Source: Candidatus Firestonebacteria bacterium RIFOXYA2_FULL_40_8
Lineage (GTDB): Bacteria > Oederibacteriota > D2-FULL-39-29
Assembly: GCA_001778355.1 (NCBI GenBank)
Contig: MFGS01000137.1
Coordinates: 1,295-6,341, forward strand
Direction: 5' to 3'
Length of the DNA: 5,047 nt
Part shown: piece by piece, positions 1 to 5,047 of the stretch
Numbering within the stretch: position 1 is the first letter of the stretch
Layout: the number at the start of each line of letters is the position of its first letter
The notes under the pieces: model-generated
Told to the model about the DNA's origin: nothing
What the model saw: the letters and a program-made list of their open reading frames with translations, nothing else
Databases searched by the model: none
Translations under genes and position numbers: made by a program

Positions 1-3
1 GGA

Positions 4-543
4 ATGACAGACGACGACATGATCCATGATCTCATCACTCAAGGAATACCAACACTCACCCCCGCACAAATAGAAATCTTGTGCCAGCATGCGGAGGAAC
101 TGGCCACAGGAATGACGGGCGTCATCAACACCATACTGGAACAGGAAGAAAGAACCACCGAAGAAGAAAACGAGGTTCCTCCGGCCATAGTAACAACCAA
201 AGCAATGATCGGTGGCCGGGAATATGAGGGGGTAAGAGTGTTGATCCCCAATGAAAAACGCGCCAACGACACAACCATCCGTCGTCGAGGAGTGGTCTGG
301 CGATGTCAACTGGCCGAAGACGGTCTGGATCACATTCTAGCCAACTCCCAAGACATCCCCAACCTCGACCCCGAAGGCTGGATTCTGTTCCCTGCCTACT
401 CACATCCCAATGACCAGAGGTTTTTCGCTGCCCTGCACAAGAGCACTGGGAAGTGGGCAATCGGTTGGGCCAGATTCTCCACTCACCCCGGGGACATCTT
501 CCTCCGTCCCACCTCAACCAACAGCGGTACCAGTGGCCTGTGA
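4..543 (+). CDS. Hypothetical acidic protein, 179 aa, no recognised family
   Basis: I do not recognise this protein. Residues 1-55 look helical and acidic, ending in a Glu-rich linker around residues 46-58. Residues 65-170 look like a compact alpha/beta domain rich in Trp, Phe and Gly, with the segments GVVWRCQLAEDG and GWILFPAYSHP, and the tail is Ser/Thr/Gly-rich. There is no signal peptide or membrane segment, so it is probably cytoplasmic. The first ATG is at base 4, but the upstream codon is open and the window begins there, so the true start could lie outside; another ATG sits at 19. Codons ending in C or G (CTC, ATC, ACC, GGC) are much commoner than in the M23 or lspA genes, which could mean recent acquisition. 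It converges on hppA. An overlapping minus-strand frame looks less protein-like. Function is unknown. Confidence 0.6.
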   Translation: MTDDDMIHDLITQGIPTLTPAQIEILCQHAEELATGMTGVINTILEQEERTTEEENEVPPAIVTTKAMIGGREYEGVRVLIPNEKRANDTTIRRRGVVWRCQLAEDGLDHILANSQDIPNLDPEGWILFPAYSHPNDQRFFAALHKSTGKWAIGWARFSTHPGDIFLRPTSTNSGTSGL

Positions 544-572
544 TTTCAGCCGAGATCACGGCCCAACTCTTC

Positions 573-624
573 CAACCCCCGGTCTCTGTCAACCTGTGTC
601 ACAGGTGATACGAACCGGGGGTTG
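573..624 (+). terminator. Nested inverted repeat, possible terminator of the first gene
   Basis: An outer 11-bp perfect stem pairs 573-583 (CAACCCCCGGT) with 614-624 (ACCGGGGGTTG). An inner 6-bp perfect stem pairs 592-597 (ACCTGT) with 601-606 (ACAGGT) around a 3-base loop. It begins 30 bases after the stop codon at 541-543. The bases following on the plus strand are T-rich but interrupted (TTGCGTTTAT), so it is a weak match to an intrinsic terminator; the minus side has no T tract. It could instead be a protein-binding dyad or a small structured element. Confidence 0.45.
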
Positions 625-644
625 TTGCGTTTATAAAAATTCTG

Positions 645-682
645 TTTAAAAAATCACCCCTAGTTTGGCTAGAAGTGATTTT
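645..682 (-). terminator. Intrinsic terminator of hppA
   Basis: Read on the minus strand, a 14-bp stem (arms at 669-682 and 650-663) closes a 5-base loop (664-668) and runs into six U residues (653-648). Two of the pairs are G-U wobbles in minus-strand RNA but would be A-C mismatches in plus-strand RNA. This fixes the working strand as minus. It starts 18 bases after the hppA stop codon. Confidence 0.85.
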
Positions 683-700
683 ATTAATGTAATTGCAGCC

Positions 701-2692
701 TTATTTCAACAAACCTACTATCAATAAAGCAACGATATTGGCTACTTTAATCATCGGATTAATCGCTGGTCCAGCTGTATCCTTATAAGGATCACCAACT
801 GTGTCGCCAGTGACCGCTGCTTGGTGGGCAAAAGATCCCTTTCCGCCGTAGTTTCCATTTTCAATATACTTTTTGGCATTATCCCAAGCCCCACCACCAG
901 TAGTCATAGAAATAGCCACAAATAGACCAGTGATGATGGTACCAACTAATAAACCACCAAGAGCCGACGCCCCTAGAAGTAAACCAACTAAAATCGGCGC
1001 GAGCACTGGAATCAGGGCTGGTAAAATCATTTGGCCAATTGCCCCCTTAGTAACAATGTCCACACAGCGGGCATAGTCGGGTCTAGCCGAACTTTCCATA
1101 ATTCCTTTGATCTCTTTAAACTGGCGTCTTACTTCCTCGACTACTTTGCCGGCCACTTTACCAACAGATTGCATTAAGTAAGAACCAAAAAGATAAGGCA
1201 AGAGACCGCCAATAAACAGACCGGTTAAAACTTTAGGATCGTCGATGTTAAAAACGGCCGATTTCCCATGTTCAACCAATTTGTGGGTATAATCTGCAAA
1301 CAAAACCAAAGCAGCCAAAGCAGCGGAGGCAATAGCATAACCCTTGGTAACAGCTTTAGTAGTATTACCGACAGCGTCCAAAGGATCGGTCACTGCCCGA
1401 ACATCTGAACCTAATTCCGCCATTTCCGCAATCCCACCCGCATTATCAGTAATCGGACCATAAGCATCAATGGTGACAACAATCCCAGTTAAAGAAAGCA
1501 TGGCCATGGCCGCAATAGCCACACCATATAAACCAGCCAAAGCAAAGGCAGCTAACATGGCCACCACAATAAATACCACGGGCCAAGCAGTGGCACGCAT
1601 AGACAAAGCCAAACCAGAAATTACATTAGTTCCATGACCAGTTTCTGAAGCCTTGGCAATACTTTTGACCGGACCAAATTTAGTTGAAGTGTAGTACTCA
1701 GTAATGGCAAACATCAAACCAGTTAGTAACAACCCCAACACTCCACAATACAACAAGTAGTCCGCTCTCAAACCTAAGCTAGGGGCAAAATACTGACAAG
1801 CAAAATAAAAACCGACCAAAGCTAAAATTCCAGATACGGCCAAACCTTTGTACAAAGCGGCCATAATTTTCTTCTTTTTGCCCAATTTGATGAAAAAGGT
1901 GCCAATGATAGACGCCAAAATTGAGATGCCCCCTAAAACCAAGGGGAAAACAACCGCGTCCTCATTACCAACGAATGTCAGAGCACCCAAAACCATCGTA
2001 GCTACTGCTGTCACGGCATAGGTTTCAAAAAGATCAGCTGCCATGCCAGCACAATCACCAACATTATCACCTACATTATCAGCAATAACAGCCGGGTTCC
2101 GCGGATCATCTTCAGGAATGCCCTTTTCCACTTTACCTACCAAATCTGCGCCAACATCAGCTGCCTTAGTGAAAATTCCACCGCCAATTCTAGCAAATAC
2201 AGAAATCAAACTACCGCCAAAAGCCAAACCAATCAAAGCATTGAGATCCTTAAAAATCAGATAAAAACCACCCACTCCCAAAAGACCAAGCCCGACTACT
2301 AACAAACCAGTAATTGAACCCCCCTTGACTGCCAGATTAAGGGCAGCGGCCAATCCCTTCTTGGCGGCCTCAGTTGTTCGAACGTTTGCTTTCACCGAAA
2401 TACTCATGCCCAGGTATCCAGCCACTCCAGAAAATATTGCCCCAACCATAAAGCCTAAGCCTGTTTTCCAACCTAAAAACTTCCAAAGTAGGAAAAAAAC
2501 CACAATAGCAACCCAAGCTACCGTCTTATATTGACGCTTAAGATAGGCCCGAGCCCCCTCTTGGATAGCCTTAGCAATAGCCTGCATCCTTTCTGAACCT
2601 GCTCCTTGTTTGTTAACCCAGCCGATCAAAATACAACCGTACGCAATGGCCAAAAGCGCCGGCACCAAGACGAAGACAATCAACAGTACCAT
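701..2692 (-). CDS. hppA: Membrane-bound proton-translocating pyrophosphatase, K+-independent type
   Basis: Integral membrane pump that couples PPi hydrolysis to ion export across the cytoplasmic membrane. The 663 residues are hydrophobic throughout and full length for the family, which normally has about 16 membrane helices. The substrate-binding motif DVGADLVGKVE is at 179-189, followed by EDDPRNP at 194-200, DNVGDNVGD at 205-213, EYYTS at 332-336, the Asp-rich DAYGPITDNAGG at 409-420 and the C-terminal GDTVGDPYKDTAGPA at 629-643. The segment GNTTKAVTKG (442-451) has Lys446 and Thr449 where K+-dependent enzymes carry Ala and Gly/Ala, so K+ independence and proton pumping are inferred. LFETYA at 221-226 also fits proton rather than sodium pumps. 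The ATG at 2692 directly precedes the first membrane helix, and the next Met is at residue 36. No Shine-Dalgarno is seen. It is monocistronic, with its own promoter and terminator. Confidence 0.97.
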   Translation of the reverse strand: MVLLIVFVLVPALLAIAYGCILIGWVNKQGAGSERMQAIAKAIQEGARAYLKRQYKTVAWVAIVVFFLLWKFLGWKTGLGFMVGAIFSGVAGYLGMSISVKANVRTTEAAKKGLAAALNLAVKGGSITGLLVVGLGLLGVGGFYLIFKDLNALIGLAFGGSLISVFARIGGGIFTKAADVGADLVGKVEKGIPEDDPRNPAVIADNVGDNVGDCAGMAADLFETYAVTAVATMVLGALTFVGNEDAVVFPLVLGGISILASIIGTFFIKLGKKKKIMAALYKGLAVSGILALVGFYFACQYFAPSLGLRADYLLYCGVLGLLLTGLMFAITEYYTSTKFGPVKSIAKASETGHGTNVISGLALSMRATAWPVVFIVVAMLAAFALAGLYGVAIAAMAMLSLTGIVVTIDAYGPITDNAGGIAEMAELGSDVRAVTDPLDAVGNTTKAVTKGYAIASAALAALVLFADYTHKLVEHGKSAVFNIDDPKVLTGLFIGGLLPYLFGSYLMQSVGKVAGKVVEEVRRQFKEIKGIMESSARPDYARCVDIVTKGAIGQMILPALIPVLAPILVGLLLGASALGGLLVGTIITGLFVAISMTTGGGAWDNAKKYIENGNYGGKGSFAHQAAVTGDTVGDPYKDTAGPAINPMIKVANIVALLIVGLLK

Positions 2693-2727
2693 AAAGATAA
2701 CTTAATAATTAATTACCTGTGTCGATA

Positions 2728-2757
2728 ATTATATGTAAAAACCGGGCAATTCGTCAA
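2728..2757 (-). promoter_or_regulatory. Sigma70-like promoter of hppA
   Basis: On the minus strand, TTGACG (2757-2752) is followed after 18 bases by a perfect TATAAT (2733-2728). Transcription would begin near 2721 and leave a leader of about 29 bases before the ATG at 2692. The leader is AT-rich with no Shine-Dalgarno at the usual distance. Confidence 0.8.
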
Positions 2758-2771
2758 CCACCAGACAATAA

Positions 2772-2780
2772 TGGTATACT
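2772..2780 (+). promoter_or_regulatory. Possible extended -10 promoter upstream of the M23 gene
   Basis: TGGTATACT (2772-2780) has the TGn extension and a near-consensus -10 hexamer. There is no good -35 at the usual distance. Transcription would start near 2787 and give a leader of about 62 bases. It is an alternative to, or works alongside, the promoter at 2790-2818. Confidence 0.45.
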
Positions 2781-2789
2781 TATTTTCGG

Positions 2790-2818
2790 TTGACCAAAAC
2801 AGAATTTTGACTCATAAT
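2790..2818 (+). promoter_or_regulatory. Sigma70-like promoter of the M23 peptidase gene
   Basis: TTGACC (2790-2795) and CATAAT (2813-2818) are separated by the ideal 17 bases. The predicted start of transcription is near 2825. It lies inside the longer possible reading frame that begins with an ATG at 2771, which is the main reason for preferring the start at 2849. Confidence 0.65.
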
Positions 2819-2824
2819 GTAACG

Positions 2825-2840
2825 GCGTCGCCAGCGACGC
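2825..2840 (+). promoter_or_regulatory. GC-rich hairpin in the M23 gene leader
   Basis: GCGTCGC (2825-2831) and GCGACGC (2834-2840) are perfect complements. In practice this gives a 6-bp GC-rich stem with a 4-base loop. It ends 8 bases before the ATG at 2849 and would be at the very 5' end of the transcript from the promoter at 2790-2818. Possible roles are mRNA stabilisation or control of ribosome access. Confidence 0.55.
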
Positions 2841-2848
2841 TTGTTTGT

Positions 2849-4198
2849 ATGAAACCCCTCTTATATAAGCCTTTTTTCTATTTTCTACGCAGCTTAATAT
2901 ATGGCAAGCGCCTCCTACTTTGGCTAGGTTCAATAATCGGGCAGGCAGTCGGACGAACGGGGCGAATTCTCATCCAAATTGTAGGAATCAAAATCTACCG
3001 AATCTTTTTTAACATCTACCGCACCACTGGCCCGGCTCACCAGCCAATTATCCGCCGCTTCTGGAATCTCACAACTAACCGGGGCAGTCTTCAAATCATT
3101 TTTTTTATTTTTTTTCTCATTATCAGTGTTCCCCACAGTACATTTTACAAAACTGAAACCAACAACATCGCTGGCCGCCAAACTATTCTTTATCAACTTC
3201 TCGGCCCTGGCGACCAAGACTTTTCTTTAGAAGAAATCAATATTGATTTTACAACCATTGTTCCTAAACAAACCCAGTCTTGGAATGCCGGGGCGGTTAG
3301 TCTACAAACTGGCCAAATCGGATCTAATCCCGTGCTAATTACTAATCAAGATATCTCCTCCATCAGTCTGGGGGGGACAGCTGTTTCCAAGCCCACAATC
3401 ATCCCTGGCGCCACCTTACCCAGTACTAGCGGAACTGGGCGTTCCTCTGTTGTCGAATATATTGTTCAGCCTGGCGATACCATTGGACAGATATCAGAAC
3501 AATTCAATATCAGCCTACTTACTGTTCTCTGGGCCAACAATCTAACAACTAATTCCTACATCCGCCCTGGTGACAAACTAAAGATCTTACCTGTTTCAGG
3601 GTTGCTCCATGTAGTCAAAAAAGGGGAAACCATAAGTAAAATTGCTACCACCTATAAAGCCGAGGTAGACAAAATAATTGAATACAATCGATTAAAAGAA
3701 GGTGGTACTGACATTGTTGTTGGCGAGGAACTTTTGATTCCTGACGGAACAAAACCACAATCTGTATCCACCGTTAGAAAAGTCAGTCAGTTTAACAACG
3801 TCTCGGCCCCGCCCTCAATCACTGCCCCCGTTGGATCTACCTATCTCTGGCCATCGTCAGTGCGTTATATTTCTCAATATTATGGTTGGCGCCACACCGG
3901 CTTGGATATTGCCGGGCCAATAGGTACGCCCCTTTATGCCACCAAATCTGGACGGGTTATTCGTTCCCAATGTGGCTGGAATGGTGGTTATGGTTGTTAC
4001 ATCATCATTGACCATGGAAATGGTGTTCAGTCTCTTTATGGCCACGCTTCTCGCCTTTTTGTCGGAGTCGGCGACGATGTTGTCCAAGGAAAAACCATTG
4101 CTGCAATGGGTTCTACTGGCCGCTCCACTGGCTCACACTTGCATTTTGAGATCAGAATAAATGGTGTGCGTGTCAACCCCTTAAAATATATCCGTTGA
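2849..4198 (+). CDS. Membrane-anchored M23 peptidase with two LysM domains
   Basis: Cell-wall hydrolase of the zinc metallopeptidase family M23, predicted to bind and cut peptidoglycan cross-bridges outside the cytoplasmic membrane. Numbering is from the ATG at 2849 (449 aa). Residues 1-78 are basic and amphipathic. One strong membrane helix is at about 80-95. A Ser/Thr/Gly-rich linker follows to about 200. LysM domains lie at about 203-248 (YIVQPGDTIGQI) and 253-298 (HVVKKGETISKI). The M23 domain fills about 330-449. Its zinc-site residues are present: His349 and Asp353 (HTGLD), His399 (YGH), and His430/His432 (HLHFE), so it should be active. Cys375 and Cys383 could form a disulphide. A frame with an ATG at 2771 adds 26 residues without domain character and spans a promoter, so it was not chosen. 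No Shine-Dalgarno is seen. LysM binding and anchoring are inferred from family knowledge. Confidence 0.93.
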   Translation: MKPLLYKPFFYFLRSLIYGKRLLLWLGSIIGQAVGRTGRILIQIVGIKIYRIFFNIYRTTGPAHQPIIRRFWNLTTNRGSLQIIFFIFFLIISVPHSTFYKTETNNIAGRQTILYQLLGPGDQDFSLEEINIDFTTIVPKQTQSWNAGAVSLQTGQIGSNPVLITNQDISSISLGGTAVSKPTIIPGATLPSTSGTGRSSVVEYIVQPGDTIGQISEQFNISLLTVLWANNLTTNSYIRPGDKLKILPVSGLLHVVKKGETISKIATTYKAEVDKIIEYNRLKEGGTDIVVGEELLIPDGTKPQSVSTVRKVSQFNNVSAPPSITAPVGSTYLWPSSVRYISQYYGWRHTGLDIAGPIGTPLYATKSGRVIRSQCGWNGGYGCYIIIDHGNGVQSLYGHASRLFVGVGDDVVQGKTIAAMGSTGRSTGSHLHFEIRINGVRVNPLKYIR

Positions 4199-4243
4199 TA
4201 TGCCAATCGGCCGTTCTCGACCTGATAACCTCGTCCACCTAGA

Positions 4244-4675
4244 TTAACTTTCCTTCTTCTTTGGTTGGTACAAACCAAATAACAAAAACAGCCCCCCACC
4301 TATGATCAAAACGTCGGCAAGATTAAATATTGAGGTAAAAAAATGCAAGTAATCTATAGTAATGGAGTAGAGGAAACGATCAACGAGATTGGACGTAGCG
4401 CCAGTAATCACCAGCATAATCGCCCAGGGGTATCGAGGTTGATGAAATAAAAGAAAGGCCAACAGCAAAATCACTATCGGCGTTAAAACCAGAAGTAGCC
4501 AATTGGGAAATGGCAAAGAAAAAGCAATCCCAGTATTTTCCCAATAACCAAAACCCAATCCCCCTTCTCGCCATTGCCATCCAGAATGTCGACACCACTG
4601 TTTAATTACCTGATCAATAATTAAAAAAAGTCCGCTCGCGACGCCGTAAAGTGTCAAGCGGACTTTTTCTTTCAT
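4244..4675 (-). CDS. lspA: Lipoprotein signal peptidase (signal peptidase II)
   Basis: Membrane aspartyl protease that removes the signal peptide of prolipoproteins after diacylglyceryl transfer to the lipobox Cys. It has 143 residues, slightly short for the family, with four hydrophobic segments at about 7-22, 57-77, 84-95 and 118-136. Family motifs are visible: DQVIKQW at 21-27, ENTGIAFS at 46-53, GATSNLVDR at 92-100 and FNLADVLI at 117-124. The catalytic aspartates are Asp99 and Asp121. The C-terminus is a short Lys-rich cytoplasmic tail. The ATG lies 3 bases after the stop of the upstream zinc-finger gene, so the two are probably one operon with translational coupling; no Shine-Dalgarno is visible. 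Codons 3-17 overlap a terminator-shaped inverted repeat (4623-4668). The gene converges on the M23 gene with 45 bases between their stop codons. Confidence 0.93.
   Translation of the reverse strand: MKEKVRLTLYGVASGLFLIIDQVIKQWCRHSGWQWREGGLGFGYWENTGIAFSLPFPNWLLLVLTPIVILLLAFLLFHQPRYPWAIMLVITGATSNLVDRFLYSITIDYLHFFTSIFNLADVLIIGGGLFLLFGLYQPKKKES
4623..4668 (-). terminator. Terminator-like hairpin inside the start of lspA
   Basis: A 12-bp perfect inverted repeat (4625-4636 with 4657-4668) has the core GTCCGCT/AGCGGAC and a 20-base loop. On the minus strand it runs into seven U residues (4629-4623). The stem can extend by U-G and G-C pairs only in minus-strand RNA, which favours that direction; the plus strand has five T residues, so weaker two-way activity is possible. 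It starts 10 bases past the zinc-finger gene stop, where that gene's terminator would be expected, yet it lies within coding sequence of lspA. Confidence 0.6.
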
Positions 4676-4678
4676 AAA

Positions 4679-5047
4679 CTAAATTTCATTAGTCAATGTT
4701 TTCTTACAACTGATACAGGCCCCGGAAGTCGGCCGTGCTAACAATCTTTTTTCATCTATCGGCTGTTTACAATACTTACAAATTCCATAGGCACCTTTTT
4801 CCAATCTCTCTATAGCTTTCTTTACATCCCTCAACTCATTCTCTAACGCAATCTCTAAAGGGCGATTAGTGGTATATTGAGCCACCTCCATGGCATTCTC
4901 ATCTTCTTTATCACCATATTCAGGATAAGCGGCGTCATAATCATCTTCAACATGAGGATTTTTCTTTGTGAACTTCCGTAGTTCTTTTTCCAATCTCAAC
5001 TTCTCCTCTTCCAAAAATTTCTGGATCTTCCGCAGAAACTCCTCACT
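4679..5047 (-). CDS. DksA/TraR-type C4 zinc-finger protein, partial (5' end outside window)
   Basis: Probable RNA polymerase secondary-channel regulator of the DksA/TraR family; the role is inferred from the family. The 122 visible residues include a C4 zinc finger, Cys90, Cys93, Cys111 and Cys114 (C-x2-C-x17-C-x2-C), near the C-terminus. Charged helices at about 1-30 and 63-85 suit the family's coiled coil. Between them, GDKEDENA (45-52) keeps two acidic residues spaced like Asp71 and Asp74 of E. coli DksA, although Asn stands where Ala76 would be. The frame is open to the window edge. A TTG at 5014 could start a 111-aa product, but the codons upstream of it (SEEFLRKIQKF) continue the same charged helix. 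The true start is therefore probably just beyond base 5047. It is followed by lspA after 3 bases. Confidence 0.88.
   Translation of the reverse strand, partial: SEEFLRKIQKFLEEEKLRLEKELRKFTKKNPHVEDDYDAAYPEYGDKEDENAMEVAQYTTNRPLEIALENELRDVKKAIERLEKGAYGICKYCKQPIDEKRLLARPTSGACISCKKTLTNEI

Noticed and set aside
125..592. Minus-strand frame of 155 aa opposite the first gene
   Set aside because: It has a Trp/Arg/Cys-rich, uneven composition and no domain signs. It is best explained as a shadow of the plus-strand gene with GC-rich third positions.
2702..2712. Small AT palindrome TTAATAATTAA in the hppA leader
   Set aside because: It is short, pure AT and weakly folding; expected by chance in an AT-rich leader.
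2822..2836. The word ACGGCGTCGC plus a further AGCG after one mismatch, shared by the M23 leader and the lspA hairpin loop (minus strand, about 4633-4647)
   Set aside because: A 14-of-15 match between two sites in 5 kb is close to what chance allows, and the lspA copy is constrained by coding. Not enough to call a repeat.
2771..2848. Extension of the M23 gene to an ATG at 2771 (475 aa)
   Set aside because: The extension contains a promoter with ideal spacing (2790-2818) and a hairpin (2825-2840), and the encoded 26 residues show no domain character. The ATG at 2849 begins the basic N-terminal region expected for this kind of protein.
3857..4299. Several frames overlapping the M23 domain and the lspA 3' end on other strands or frames
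   Set aside because: They overlap well-supported conserved genes and show no independent motifs.
4679..5014. TTG at 5014 as the start of the DksA/TraR-type gene
   Set aside because: The frame stays open to base 5047, and the upstream codons continue a charged helix of the same character, so the gene is treated as partial.
1..5047. A new multi-gene defence, mobile or CRISPR-type system
   Set aside because: Four of the five genes belong to well-known families, and no repeats, integrase, transposase or nuclease genes are visible.

Overview
The window looks like chromosomal DNA of a small-genome bacterium, most likely Candidate Phyla Radiation (Patescibacteria). This placement is inference. It rests on the M23 peptidase architecture (N-terminal amphipathic/TM region, two LysM domains, C-terminal M23), a short LspA directly behind a DksA/TraR-type zinc-finger gene, compact intergenic spaces, and no recognisable Shine-Dalgarno sequence at any gene start that can be judged. 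No rRNA, tRNA, CRISPR array or insertion sequence was seen.

Layout. Bases 4-543 (+) hold an unrecognised acidic protein of 179 aa with visibly higher GC and more C-ending codons than the rest. It is followed by a nested inverted repeat (573-624) that may be its terminator. A good intrinsic terminator (645-682, minus strand) then ends the convergent gene hppA (701-2692, minus), a complete membrane pyrophosphatase with the residue signature of K+-independent proton pumps. Between hppA and the next gene lies a divergent promoter region (about 2693-2848). It has a strong sigma70-like promoter for hppA and one or two promoters for a rightward M23 peptidase gene (2849-4198), whose start was moved inward because a promoter lies inside the longer reading frame. 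Converging on it is a minus-strand pair: a DksA/TraR-type zinc-finger gene that runs off the right edge (4679-5047, partial) and lspA (4244-4675), with only 3 bases between them.

How the genes relate. hppA uses pyrophosphate hydrolysis to energise the cytoplasmic membrane. The M23/LysM protein is a membrane-anchored cell-wall hydrolase. LspA matures lipoproteins, and the zinc-finger protein probably acts on RNA polymerase. All but the first are ordinary envelope, energy or regulatory housekeeping functions, and I see no new multi-gene system. The most interesting points are in the control layer: a terminator-shaped hairpin inside the first 17 codons of lspA, mirror-image -35 elements in the divergent promoter region, a hairpin at the probable 5' end of the M23 mRNA, and the lack of Shine-Dalgarno sequences. 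The unrecognised first gene is the only candidate for new protein biology.
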